From positions 35,353 to 99,352 of the forward strand of contig NZ_VOBN01000021.1 of the NCBI RefSeq assembly GCF_008370045.1: a stretch of DNA of 64,000 nucleotides, read 5' to 3'. Below, piece after piece: positions 10,494-22,620 of this stretch; positions within the stretch are counted from its first letter, which is position 1, and every line of letters begins with the position of its first letter. The position numbers were made by a program, and so were the translations under genes. The notes beneath the pieces are model-generated. The model saw only the letters and a list, made by a program, of their open reading frames with translations, searched no databases and had not been told where the DNA came from. This DNA comes from Pseudomonas sp. ANT_J12 (GTDB lineage Bacteria > Pseudomonadota > Gammaproteobacteria > Pseudomonadales > Pseudomonadaceae).

Positions 10494-11561
10494 ATGAAAA
10501 CCTCATTCACCCCACAAGAGATCAGAATCACTGTTTGCACCGTCTCGAGCACACTGTTGCTGTGTTCATCCATGGATGTACAAGCCGGTCCCGCCGAAGA
10601 CGACGCCACCCCTTGGTATCGTCAGGAGGTGCCGACATTGACCTTGCCCAATGTCGCCGCCACCTACCCGGGACGCTACACCTTCAACCCGGACTTGCGA
10701 AGTTCACACCTGACCATCGAAAACGCCGCACCCACTGCCTGGGATCAGCTCTATGGCCAAGCGTCACGCCAAGCCCAAACCGACGCGCTGTCCGGGAGTT
10801 TTGCGAGCCCCGGTGTCGACGAATTCAAAGGCCCGGCCATCCTGACCCTGCAAAGCAGCAGCGGTCATGTGCAACGGGTCGGGCTGATCGGGGGCACCAG
10901 CCAGTACCAGGGCAATAGCGATGGCTTGTTGACCGGCCGCGCGATGGCCGACCCCGGCAATGACACCCTCAACCTGCAAGGCCAGAGCCTCGGCGCCTAC
11001 TGGAGCCTGACCGGGCCTCAAGGCTGGCACGTCGACCTGACCGCCAGCGGTGGCCGGGTCAATGGTTACAGCCGCGATGCCCAAGGCATGCGGCAAACCG
11101 CCGAGGGCAGCGCGATGACGGTGTCGGTGGAAGGTGGCTTCCCCATCGGCCTGGGCGAGAACTGGGTGGTGGAACCCCAGGCGCAATTGATCAACCAGCG
11201 CATTACCCTGGACACGCTCTATGCGGGGGCCAATAACGCGTCTTCCAGCGATCTGACGTCATGGAGCGGCCGGGTCGGTGCGCGGTTGAAAGGCAGTTAC
11301 GACATCAATGGCCTGCCAGTCGAACCCTATGTGCGGACCAACTTGTGGCACACGGTGTACACCGGCACGACCGTGACCCTGGATCAGGTGGACAAGATCA
11401 GCAGCAGTCGCAATTCATCGACGGTGGATGTGGGATTGGGGTTGGTGGCCAGGGTCACGCCCGCCGTCAGCCTGTACGTCAGCGCCGATTACAGCAGTGA
11501 CGTGGACGACAATGATTTGAATGGGTTGATTGGCAGTCTGGGGGTTCGGATGCGGTGGTGA
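10494..11561 (+). CDS. short autotransporter-barrel outer membrane protein
   Basis: 355 aa: signal peptide at about 1-31 (ITVCTVSSTLLLCSSMDVQA), about 60 residues of unstructured sequence, and an autotransporter-type beta-barrel to the C-terminus (ends MRW). There is almost no passenger. The barrel matches the C-terminus of the 902-aa protein upstream (WYxD/WHVD after LTDPKGW/LTGPQGW, NWVVEPQAQ, YxRTNLWHT, SLYVSADYS). It looks like a duplicated barrel that lost, or never had, the passenger; it could work in trans or as a plain porin-like protein. The ribosome site is weak (GGTAGG). Confidence 0.8.
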   Translation: MKTSFTPQEIRITVCTVSSTLLLCSSMDVQAGPAEDDATPWYRQEVPTLTLPNVAATYPGRYTFNPDLRSSHLTIENAAPTAWDQLYGQASRQAQTDALSGSFASPGVDEFKGPAILTLQSSSGHVQRVGLIGGTSQYQGNSDGLLTGRAMADPGNDTLNLQGQSLGAYWSLTGPQGWHVDLTASGGRVNGYSRDAQGMRQTAEGSAMTVSVEGGFPIGLGENWVVEPQAQLINQRITLDTLYAGANNASSSDLTSWSGRVGARLKGSYDINGLPVEPYVRTNLWHTVYTGTTVTLDQVDKISSSRNSSTVDVGLGLVARVTPAVSLYVSADYSSDVDDNDLNGLIGSLGVRMRW

Positions 11562-11564
11562 GGT

Positions 11565-11669
11565 GATCGTTCCCACGCTCTGCGTGGGAATGCATCCCGG
11601 GACGCTCCGCGTCCCAATGGAACGCGGAGCGTCCCTTGAGGCATTCCCACGCAGAGCGTGGGAACGATC
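11565..11669. repeat. dispersed ~105-bp inverted repeat, copy A
   Basis: Outer arms GATCGTTCCCACGCTCTGCG / inverse, with an inner palindrome of the GGACGCTCCGCGT type. It lies 3 bases after the autotransporter stop. A half REP (GTAGGAGCGAGGCTTGCCCG) follows at about 11676-11700. Confidence 0.85.
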
Positions 11670-11722
11670 AATTCCGTAGGAGCGAGGCTTGCCCGCGAAG
11701 GGAGCGACGCGGTGTTAGAGGA

Positions 11723-13954
11723 TCAACCCTCCGGCCGCAAAATCAACACTGCCAGCGGCGGCAGATTCAACACCAGCGACAACGCCTGGCCGTGGCTCGG
11801 CTCTTCCTCGGTAAACGCCCCGCCGCCATTGCCATAGTTGGAACCGGCATAGGTGTCGGCGTCGCTGTTGATCAGCTCGGCCCAGCGTCCGGCAAACGGC
11901 ACGCCGATGCGATAGGCCGGACGCGGCACCGGCGTGAAGTTGGCCACCACCAGCGCGGGCCGACCGTCCTTGCTCCAGCGCATAAAGGCATAAACGCTGT
12001 TGACCGCATCATCGCCGATCAACCACTGGAAGCCTTGCGGCGCATCGTCCTGATCGTGCAGCGCCGGTTCTTCGCGGTACAACCGGTTGAGGTCACCGAC
12101 CAGTTTCTGCACGCCTTTGTGCTCGGAGTACTGCAACAGGTACCAGTCCAGTTGCTGATCGTGATTCCACTCGCGCCACTGGCCAAACTCGCAGCCCATG
12201 AACAACAGTTTCTTGCCCGGATGCGCCCACATGAAACTCAGGTAGGCGCGCAGATTCGCGAATTTCTGCCAGCGGTCGCCGGGCATCTTGTCAATCAGCG
12301 AATGCTTGCCGTGCACCACTTCATCGTGGGAAATCGGCAGGATAAAACGCTCGGACCACGCATACACCAAGCCGAAACTCAGCTCGTTGTGGTGATGGGC
12401 GCGGTACACCGGATCCTGCTGGATGTAATGCAGCGAATCGTGCATCCAGCCCATGTTCCACTTGTAGTCGAAACCGAGGCCACCCTGCTGGGTGTTCTGG
12501 CTGACGCCGGGCCACGCGGTGGATTCTTCGGCGATCACCAAGGCACCGGGCGCTTCGAGGTCGACCACGTCATTGAGGTGCCGCAGGAAATCGATGGCTT
12601 CCAGGTTTTCGCGACCGCCATGGCGGTTCGGCACCCATTCGCCGGCCTTGCGCGAGTAGTCGCGATAGAGCATCGAGGCCACGGCATCGACCCGCAGGCC
12701 ATCGACGTGGAAGTGTTTGAGCCAGTGCAGCGCCGAGGCGAGCATGTAGCCGTGCACTTCGGTGCGCCCCAGGTTGTAGATCAACGTGTCCCAATCCTGG
12801 TGAAAGCCTTCCATCGGGTTGGCGTATTCATACAACGCCGTGCCGTCGAACTGCGCCAAACCATGGGTATCGGTAGGGAAATGCGCCGGCACCCAATCGA
12901 GGATCACGCCAATATCGGCCTGGTGGCAGGCGTTGACGAACGCCGCGAAATCGTCCGGCGAACCGTAACGCGCACTCGGGGCGAATTGCGAGAGCAATTG
13001 ATAACCCCAGGAGCCACCGAACGGATGCTCCATGATCGGCATCAGTTCGATGTGGGTGAACCCCAGCTCCTTCACATACGGAATCAGCCGATCAGCCAAT
13101 TCGTGCCAGGTGTACTGGCGCGCGACTTCGCCCAGGTCATCCAGCTCGCATTGCCACGAACCGGCGTGCAATTCATAGATCGACAGCGGTGCGCTGGGTT
13201 TCTGCTTGTCAGCGCGCGACTGCATCCACTCATGGTCCTGCCAGTCGATGCTCAGGGGCGCCGCGACTCTCGAGGCGGTGTCCGGCGGCATCTGTGTAGC
13301 CAGGGCCATCGGGTCGGCCTTGAGCGGCAAAATGCCCTGGGCACCGAGGATTTCGTATTTGTAGGCCTCCCCCGCTTGCAGGCGCGGGATGAACAACTCC
13401 CAGACCCCGGTCGGATGACGCAAGCGCATCGGATGCCGACGGCCGTCCCAGACGTTGAAGTCGCCGACCACTGACACGCGTTTGGCGTTCGGCGCCCACA
13501 CGGAGAAACGCACGCCATCGACGCCATCGACATTCTTCAACTGCGCGCCAAGGCACGCACTGAGGTCGCGGTGATTGCCCTCGGCGAACAGGTACAAGTC
13601 CATTTCACCGAGCAACGGCCCGAAGCTGTAAGGATCTTCCGCCACCTGCTCGCCACCGGCCCAGCGGGTGCGCAGCAGGTACGGCTGCGCGCGGTCGAAA
13701 TGGCCGACGAACAGCCCCGGCGTCTGGGTGGCTTCAAGGTTGCCCAGCTCTTCGCCGGAATCCTTGGCCAACACCTGCACGCTCAGAGCGTCCGGCAGAT
13801 AGGCGCGGATGAATTGCCCGCCCTGGTCGTCGCCGTGGGGGCCGAGGATGGAAAACGGGTCGTGGTGTTCGGCGCGTACCAGCGCATCAATGTCTCGCGC
13901 CCTGGGTAGCAGCGCTTCTTTATGGTGCCCCTGTTCCTTGTTCGAGAAACTCAT
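11723..13954 (-). CDS. glgB: 1,4-alpha-glucan branching enzyme GlgB
   Basis: 743-aa GH13 branching enzyme that makes alpha-1,6 branches in glycogen-like glucan. A CBM48 domain (about 130-230, FSVWAPNAKRVSVVGDFN) precedes the GH13 barrel. Catalytic residues: Asp423 in GLRVDAV, Glu476 in IAEESTAWP, and the HDE of ISHDEVVHG near 545. The length is standard. It is the last gene of glgE-treS-glgB and starts 2 bases after the treS stop, so it is co-translated with it. A dispersed repeat and a half REP lie beyond its 3-prime end, between it and the convergent autotransporter gene. Confidence 0.95.
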   Translation of the reverse strand: MSFSNKEQGHHKEALLPRARDIDALVRAEHHDPFSILGPHGDDQGGQFIRAYLPDALSVQVLAKDSGEELGNLEATQTPGLFVGHFDRAQPYLLRTRWAGGEQVAEDPYSFGPLLGEMDLYLFAEGNHRDLSACLGAQLKNVDGVDGVRFSVWAPNAKRVSVVGDFNVWDGRRHPMRLRHPTGVWELFIPRLQAGEAYKYEILGAQGILPLKADPMALATQMPPDTASRVAAPLSIDWQDHEWMQSRADKQKPSAPLSIYELHAGSWQCELDDLGEVARQYTWHELADRLIPYVKELGFTHIELMPIMEHPFGGSWGYQLLSQFAPSARYGSPDDFAAFVNACHQADIGVILDWVPAHFPTDTHGLAQFDGTALYEYANPMEGFHQDWDTLIYNLGRTEVHGYMLASALHWLKHFHVDGLRVDAVASMLYRDYSRKAGEWVPNRHGGRENLEAIDFLRHLNDVVDLEAPGALVIAEESTAWPGVSQNTQQGGLGFDYKWNMGWMHDSLHYIQQDPVYRAHHHNELSFGLVYAWSERFILPISHDEVVHGKHSLIDKMPGDRWQKFANLRAYLSFMWAHPGKKLLFMGCEFGQWREWNHDQQLDWYLLQYSEHKGVQKLVGDLNRLYREEPALHDQDDAPQGFQWLIGDDAVNSVYAFMRWSKDGRPALVVANFTPVPRPAYRIGVPFAGRWAELINSDADTYAGSNYGNGGGAFTEEEPSHGQALSLVLNLPPLAVLILRPEG

Positions 13955-13956
13955 GA

Positions 13957-17298
<3,342 letters not shown>

Positions 17299-17336
17299 TT
17301 GAAACTCCTGTGAAAAACAGAAAACGCCTCGACCCA

Positions 17337-17447
17337 GATCGTTCCCACGCTCTGCGTGGGAATGCCTCAACGGACGCTCCGCGTTCGGCTCTGGAGGGGA
17401 CGCGGAGCGTCCCGGGCTGCATTCCCACGCAGAGCGTGGGAACGATC
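17337..17447. repeat. dispersed ~110-bp inverted repeat, copy B
   Basis: Same outer arms as copy A, with the inner variant CGCTCCGCGTTCGGCTCTGG. It sits between glgE and treS, inside what is otherwise a continuous operon, and so may attenuate or process the mRNA. Confidence 0.85.
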
Positions 17448-17450
17448 GTG

Positions 17451-19445
17451 CTAAACGGTAATTCGCCAAATCCCGAACGGCTGATGCGCCGGGTCGATCC
17501 GCATGAACTGGTACTTGCCGTGCCAGGTCCAGCGGTGGCCGTTCATCAAGTCTTCGCCTTGGGTGCTGGCATCGTCGGGCAGGCCCATTTCCCAGAGCGG
17601 CAATTCGAAATTCGCTTCCTGCACGTTGTGCGGGTCGAGGCTGACCGCCACCAGGATGAAGTTGCTGCCGTCGGCGCTGCGTTTGCCGAAGTACAGAATG
17701 TTGTCGTTCCAGGCGTTGTAGATCTTCAGCCCCAGGTGCGTCTGCAACGCCGGGTTCTGCCGGCGGATGCGGTTGAGCTGGGCGATCTCGGCAATGATGT
17801 TGCCCGGCGCATTGAAGTCTCGCGGGCGGATCTCGTACTTCTCGGAATTGAGGTATTCCTCCTTGCCCGGAATCGGCGCCGCCTCGCACAGCTCGAACCC
17901 CGAATACATGCCCCACAGGCCCGAGCCCATGGTCGCCAGCGCCGCGCGGATCAGAAAGCCGGGGCGTCCGGATTCGTGCAGGAACGCCGGGTTGATGTCC
18001 GGGGTGTTGACGAAGAAGTTGGGGCGAAAGCATTCACTCCACGGCGACTCGTTCAGCTCACTGAAATAAGTCGACAGTTCGTACTTGGTGTTGCGCCAGG
18101 TGAAATAGGTGTAGCTCTGGGAGTAACCGACCTTGCCCAGCCGCGCCATCATCGCCGGGGTGGTAAAGGCTTCGGCGAGGAAAATCACTTCGGGGTGCAG
18201 CGCCCGCACATCGGCAATCAGCCATTGCCAGAACGGCAGCGGCTTGGTGTGCGGGTTGTCGACGCGAAAGATCTTCACGCCCTCCTCGACCCAACCGACC
18301 ACGATGTCGCGCAATTCGACCCAGAGGCTGGGAATCGCGTCGGCGGCGTAGAAGTCGACGTTGACGATGTCCTGATATTTCTTCGGCGGGTTCTCGGCGT
18401 ATTTGATCGTGCCGTCGGGCCGCCAGTTGAACCAGCCCGGATGCTGTTGCAGCCACGGGTGGTCCTGGGAGCACTGGATGGCGAAGTCGAGGGCGATTTC
18501 CAGCCCATGCTCCGCCGCTGCGACCACCAGCCGGCGAAAATCTTCACGGGTGCCCAACTCGGAATGAATCGCCTCGTGCCCGCCCTCGGCACTGCCGATG
18601 GCGTACGGGCTGCCCGGATCGTCGGGGCCGGCGGTCAGGGAATTGTTTGGGCCTTTGCGGTAGCTGCGGCCGATCGGGTGGATCGGCGGGAAGTACAGCA
18701 CGTCGAAGCCCATGTCCTGGATCATCGGCAGCCGCGAGTGCACGTCGTTAAAGGTGCCGTGGCGGGTGGGATCGTCGGTGATCGAGCGCGGAAACAGCTC
18801 GTACCAGCTGGCGAACTGGGCGATTTCCCGTTCGACGTCCAGCGGGTACTCCTGGCTCAGGCTCAGGTAGGCGCGATGGTCGGCCTCGGCCATGAGGTCG
18901 GCGCTACGCTGGTGCAGGAACAGCGCGACCTGCTCGGTTTCGAGCAACCCGGACAGCTCATGGTGCAGCCCCGCCAGTTGCTCGCTCAACTCACCGTCAC
19001 TGCGCTCGCCGGCCTGTTGCACCATCGTGCGGCCTTCCTGCAGCTCCAGGCTCACCGGCACGCGGGCGGTGTGTTTCTTTTCCAGTTCATAACAGAAGCT
19101 GGCGAACTGATCGATCCAGGCTTCGATGCAGAACACATGACGGCCCTGGCGCTCGACCCGGAACCGGCCCTGCCAGCCGTTGTTGCCCAGTTCAGCCATG
19201 GTTTCGCTGTGCCAGGACTCCTCACCCTCGCCGCGCCAGCGGATGCGCACGGCCAGTTTGTCGTGGCCATCGGCAAACACCTTGCTGGTCACCAACACGT
19301 CCTGGCCGACCACGGCCTTGACGGCAAACTGCCCGCCATCGAGGGTCGGCATGACGTTTTCAATCGCAATGCGCGGCAGCAATAACGCCTGCGACAGCGG
19401 CATGTGCGGGTTGTAACTGAGTTCTGTCGGTTTTTCAGCGATCAT
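17451..19445 (-). CDS. glgE: maltosyltransferase GlgE
   Basis: alpha-1,4-glucan:maltose-1-phosphate maltosyltransferase, 664 aa, GH13_3. It extends glucans with maltosyl units from maltose-1-phosphate made by the neighbouring TreS-maltokinase. An N-terminal beta domain (about 20-120) precedes the barrel. IFRVDNPHTKPLPFW carries the nucleophile Asp (about 396) and FLAEAFTTP the acid Glu (about 424). The start at 19445 fits AAAGGAGAG 9 bases upstream. First gene of glgE-treS-glgB. About 218 bp with no gene separates it from the divergent Pro-rich protein; that stretch must carry the operon promoter, which was not resolved. Confidence 0.94.
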   Translation of the reverse strand: MIAEKPTELSYNPHMPLSQALLLPRIAIENVMPTLDGGQFAVKAVVGQDVLVTSKVFADGHDKLAVRIRWRGEGEESWHSETMAELGNNGWQGRFRVERQGRHVFCIEAWIDQFASFCYELEKKHTARVPVSLELQEGRTMVQQAGERSDGELSEQLAGLHHELSGLLETEQVALFLHQRSADLMAEADHRAYLSLSQEYPLDVEREIAQFASWYELFPRSITDDPTRHGTFNDVHSRLPMIQDMGFDVLYFPPIHPIGRSYRKGPNNSLTAGPDDPGSPYAIGSAEGGHEAIHSELGTREDFRRLVVAAAEHGLEIALDFAIQCSQDHPWLQQHPGWFNWRPDGTIKYAENPPKKYQDIVNVDFYAADAIPSLWVELRDIVVGWVEEGVKIFRVDNPHTKPLPFWQWLIADVRALHPEVIFLAEAFTTPAMMARLGKVGYSQSYTYFTWRNTKYELSTYFSELNESPWSECFRPNFFVNTPDINPAFLHESGRPGFLIRAALATMGSGLWGMYSGFELCEAAPIPGKEEYLNSEKYEIRPRDFNAPGNIIAEIAQLNRIRRQNPALQTHLGLKIYNAWNDNILYFGKRSADGSNFILVAVSLDPHNVQEANFELPLWEMGLPDDASTQGEDLMNGHRWTWHGKYQFMRIDPAHQPFGIWRITV

Positions 19446-19663
19446 CGAGCATCTCTCCTTTACGCCCCAAGGACGCTCTTGTGCCAGATGTTCATCCACA
19501 TGGGCCGGTCCGTCCCGGAATGAACTCACTTAGGTTCCGAGCGACGGGCGCCGGTAAAAGTTCACGGGGATTTGCCTGAGTATTGGTGGGAATCAAAACC
19601 TTCACGCGGTGGTCAACTCACTTAAGCACGACTCACGCCATGTGCAACCAGGAGGCATCAACG

Positions 19664-19831
19664 ATGAGCATTCCGATCCCGGCAGAAACACCTGATCCCA
19701 ACATCGACAACCCGACGATCCCGCCAACCGAACCGGAGCCGGTGCCCGAACAAGAGCCACCAGGCACCACCCCGCCACCCCGCGAAGACCCGCCGCAGAC
19801 CATGCCGCCGGTGATCGTCAGCCCCGCGTAA
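19664..19831 (+). CDS. small proline-rich protein, unknown
   Basis: 55 aa, about one third proline, with many Glu and Thr (PPTEPEPVPEQEPPGTTPPP). No cysteine, membrane segment or signal peptide. A strong ribosome site, GGAGG at 19651-19655, supports the start; upstream codons in frame look non-coding. It is probably disordered. It is divergent from glgE and is followed directly by repeat copies. Function unknown. Confidence 0.65.
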   Translation: MSIPIPAETPDPNIDNPTIPPTEPEPVPEQEPPGTTPPPREDPPQTMPPVIVSPA

Positions 19832-19972
19832 GATCGTTCCCACGCTACTGCGCGACTGTGCGCGACTGATCTTTCCCACGCTCTGCGTGGGAATGCAGCC
19901 CGGGACGCTCTGCGTCCCAGTGGAACGCGGAGCGTCCCTTGAGGCATTCCCACGCAGAGCGTGGGAACGATC
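19832..19972. repeat. dispersed inverted repeat, copy C plus a 15-bp fragment
   Basis: A full copy at 19868-19972, whose left arm has one change (GATCTTTCCC), is preceded by an isolated arm fragment GATCGTTCCCACGC at 19832-19846. Confidence 0.8.
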
Positions 19973-20479
19973 TTACGGTTCGCGGTTGTTGTTCTTGTCG
20001 AGCATCCGCACCACCATCGGCATCACGCTGAAAATCGCCAAGGCCAGCAACGTACTGAGCACCGCCGTCGCCTCGCGGCCCAACCCGGCGGAAACGCCAA
20101 TGGCCGCAGTCATCCACAAGCCGGCAGCCGTGGTCAGGCCTTTCACGTGACCTTCATCGCCTTCGGTGTTCTTCAGGATGGTCCCGGCACCGAGGAAGCC
20201 GATCCCGGCGATCACCCCCTGCACCACCCGGCTCATGGCATCCGCCTGGGAGCCGGACATCTGCGGCACCAGTACAAACAGCGCAGCGCCCAGGGCCACC
20301 AACATATGCGTGCGCACCCCGGCAGCCTTGCCCTTGTGCTCGCGCTCGAAACCCAAAATACCGCCCAACACGGCCGCCATCAGCAAACGCACGGTAATGC
20401 GCGTCAGTTGTGAAGCGTCGCCAACGTCGGCGAACTCCGCTTGCAGCGTCACCCAAACTTCATGCCACCAGGCATCCAT
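19973..20479 (-). CDS. MgtC/SapB family membrane protein
   Basis: 168 aa with the MgtC N-terminal membrane domain: four to five hydrophobic segments, the family sequence LGFEREHKGKAAGVRTHMLVALGAALF, and GVIAGIGFLGAGTILKN. MgtC proteins affect growth in low magnesium and virulence, in part by acting on F-ATPase. The start at 20479 follows AAGGACT; an extension to 20539 is unlikely. It lacks the soluble C-terminal ACT-like domain of longer MgtC proteins. Apparently a single-gene unit. Confidence 0.85.
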   Translation of the reverse strand: MDAWWHEVWVTLQAEFADVGDASQLTRITVRLLMAAVLGGILGFEREHKGKAAGVRTHMLVALGAALFVLVPQMSGSQADAMSRVVQGVIAGIGFLGAGTILKNTEGDEGHVKGLTTAAGLWMTAAIGVSAGLGREATAVLSTLLALAIFSVMPMVVRMLDKNNNREP

Positions 20480-20600
20480 CGCGCAGTCCTTGTGAGAGTT
20501 GATAAAGGATGGACCGCGTCGACCATTAATCGGTTGCACAGAACGATGGCCGCCCCCGGCGACCTAAGGTTTTAGTCTCCGCCGAAAAAAGGACAGTCCC

Positions 20601-20834
20601 ATGACCGTGCGCATCGAAAGCCAAACCTGCTTTTTCACCACCGAAAACGGCGAAGAAATTCGTCTGTGCCCCGACGTCACCATCATCACCGACTCGGAAA
20701 AAGCCATGTCGGCAGTGGAGATCAACGGCCAGCGTATCTACATCACCGAAGCAGAAGCCGACGCATTGACCGTAGCAGGTGCTGTCGACGGTCGTAAGCA
20801 TCTGAAGGCCACCGACAGTGATTCGGTGATTTGA
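20601..20834 (+). CDS. small conserved protein, DUF3203-like
   Basis: 77 aa, acidic, no membrane segment (ESQTCFFTTENGEEIRLCPD at the start, EINGQRIYITEAEADALTVAGA later). It resembles the Pseudomonas DUF3203 family, whose function is not known. AAGGACAG precedes the ATG. It is alone, divergent from mgtC. A GC-rich imperfect stem at about 20851-20890 may end its transcript. Confidence 0.65.
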   Translation: MTVRIESQTCFFTTENGEEIRLCPDVTIITDSEKAMSAVEINGQRIYITEAEADALTVAGAVDGRKHLKATDSDSVI

Positions 20835-20932
20835 CTGACCCGGATCAACAACGCCCGCAGGCGCCTGGGATAGGCGTTTGCGGCCTGCGTTCGCGGGTGC
20901 ATCAAGTTGTCGCAGGCATTCGTTCAAATCCC

Positions 20933-20969
20933 ATCTGATCCGCTTTTTATTGCAATACCTGAGTCTGTT
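20933..20969 (+). promoter_or_regulatory. bipartite motif shared with the ccoN upstream region
   Basis: ATCTGATCCG (20933-20942), 15 bases, CCTGAGTCTGTT (20958-20969). The same two blocks with the same 15-base gap occur at 46915-46951 upstream of ccoN. Probably an operator and/or promoter; the protein is unknown. Confidence 0.6.
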
Positions 20970-21029
20970 ATGCAAACAGATCGACGCTCATAGTGCACCG
21001 GCCTGATGGAGGCTGATGAGCGAACGACC

Positions 21030-22442
21030 ATGAGCGAGAGAATCCCCGTCCGAACCGTAGAGACCTATGAACCTTCACGCCCAAAGATGAAGGTCAAATC
21101 CAGCGACAACCTGATCCACACCCGCAGCTTCACCGGCCTGTACCGTACCTTGCGCATGAGCGGTGCCGGTTTCCTGTTCCTCGCCTTCTTCGGCACGGTG
21201 TGGCTGAACTGGGGCGGCCGCCAGGCGGTGCTCTGGGATTTGTCCGAAAGCAAATTCCACATTTTTGGCGCGACCTTCTGGCCCCAGGATTTCATCCTGC
21301 TGTCGGCGTTGCTGATCATTGCCGCGTTCGGCCTGTTTGCGATCACCGTGTTTGCCGGGCGGGTCTGGTGCGGCTACACCTGCCCGCAAAGCTCCTGGAC
21401 CTGGATTTTCATGTGGTGCGAGAAGATCACCGAAGGCGAGCGCAACCAGCGGATCAAGCTACAAGCCGCGCCCTGGGGCCTGAACAAGCTGCTACGGCGC
21501 TCGGCCAAACACACATTGTGGCTGGCCATCAGCCTGCTCACCGGCCTGACCTTTGTCGGTTACTTCACACCAATCCGCCCCTTGGCCGAAGAACTGCTGA
21601 CCCTGCAAATGGCCGGGGTCAGTCTGTTCTGGGTGATCTTCTTCACCGGCGCCACCTACATCAACGCCGGTTGGCTGCGTGAAGCGGTGTGCATGCACAT
21701 GTGCCCGTATGCGCGGTTCCAGAGCGTGATGTTCGACAAGGACACCCTGACCATTTCCTACGACGTGGCCCGTGGCGAAAACCGTGGCCCGCGCAAACGC
21801 GAGGTGAAACCGGCCGACGTCGGCCTCGGCGACTGCATCGACTGCCAGGTCTGCGTGCAGGTCTGCCCGACCGGCATCGACATCCGCGACGGCTTGCAAA
21901 TGGAATGCATCGGCTGCGCGGCGTGCATCGACGCCTGCGATTCGATCATGGACAAAATGGGCTACGCTCGCGGGCTGATCAGCTACACCTCCGAACATGA
22001 ATTGCAGGGTGGCAAGACCCATCTGCTGCGGCCACGGTTGATTGGCTACACGGCGGTGCTGCTGATCATGATCGGCGCGCTGGCCCTGGCGTTGGTGGAA
22101 CGGCCAATGGTGTCGCTGGACGTCACCAAGGACCGGGGCATGTACCGTGAAAACAGCGAAGGCCTGATCGAGAACATCTACAGCCTCAAAGTCATCAACA
22201 AGACCCAGCAGCGCCAGGATTACCGTCTGAGCCTGGTGGATGGCGAGGGCTTCCAGCTGCAAGGCAAGACGGAGTTGAGCCTGGCGCCGGGTGAGATTGT
22301 CGATGTGCCGCTGTCGGTGGCCATGACCACGGAACGGCCGAGCAGCAGCTCGCAGACCATCAGCTTCAAGATTGTCGACAGCGACGAACCCGACATCTAC
22401 AGCGTGGCGAAGAGCCGGTTTGTTGCGCCGATGAATCGTTGA
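21030..22442 (+). CDS. ccoG: cytochrome oxidase accessory protein CcoG (FixG/RdxA)
   Basis: 470-aa polyferredoxin-like membrane protein that takes part in copper handling for cbb3 oxidase assembly. Several membrane segments at the N-terminus are interrupted by CGYTCPQSSWTW. A 2x[4Fe-4S] ferredoxin region starts near residue 269 (CIDCQVCVQVCP, then CIGCAACIDAC). After another membrane segment comes a C-terminal periplasmic Ig-like domain. Start 21030 is preferred; an ATG at 21006 in the same frame is possible (GGAGG lies between). It is not next to a ccoNOQP operon but precedes a MocR regulator, as in P. aeruginosa PA4131-PA4132 (from memory). Confidence 0.9.
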   Translation: MSERIPVRTVETYEPSRPKMKVKSSDNLIHTRSFTGLYRTLRMSGAGFLFLAFFGTVWLNWGGRQAVLWDLSESKFHIFGATFWPQDFILLSALLIIAAFGLFAITVFAGRVWCGYTCPQSSWTWIFMWCEKITEGERNQRIKLQAAPWGLNKLLRRSAKHTLWLAISLLTGLTFVGYFTPIRPLAEELLTLQMAGVSLFWVIFFTGATYINAGWLREAVCMHMCPYARFQSVMFDKDTLTISYDVARGENRGPRKREVKPADVGLGDCIDCQVCVQVCPTGIDIRDGLQMECIGCAACIDACDSIMDKMGYARGLISYTSEHELQGGKTHLLRPRLIGYTAVLLIMIGALALALVERPMVSLDVTKDRGMYRENSEGLIENIYSLKVINKTQQRQDYRLSLVDGEGFQLQGKTELSLAPGEIVDVPLSVAMTTERPSSSSQTISFKIVDSDEPDIYSVAKSRFVAPMNR

Positions 22443-22462
22443 GCCGTTAAGATGCCGGCCAT

Positions 22463-22582
22463 TGTGGCGAGGGGGCTTGCCCCCGTTGGGTCGCGAAGCG
22501 GCCCCCTGCATTTCTTCAGAAATATCGCGCGGCTTGATTTACGACTGCTTCGCAGCCGAACGGGGGCAAGCCCCTCGCCACA
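22463..22582. repeat. inverted pair of REP elements
   Basis: TGTGGCGAGGGGGCTTGCCC on the left and its inverse ending GGGCAAGCCCCTCGCCACA on the right, flanking about 75 bases with GCGAAGCGGCC / inverse pieces. Confidence 0.85.
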
Positions 22583-22620
22583 AATGAGCACCACATAAAT
22601 AACTTCAATCCAGGCACTCG

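Noticed and set aside
17299..18033. N-terminal extension of TreS to 1358 aa
   Set aside because: The extension runs through a dispersed repeat and the glgE gene in another frame; AGGAG and the conserved start place the true ATG at 17298.
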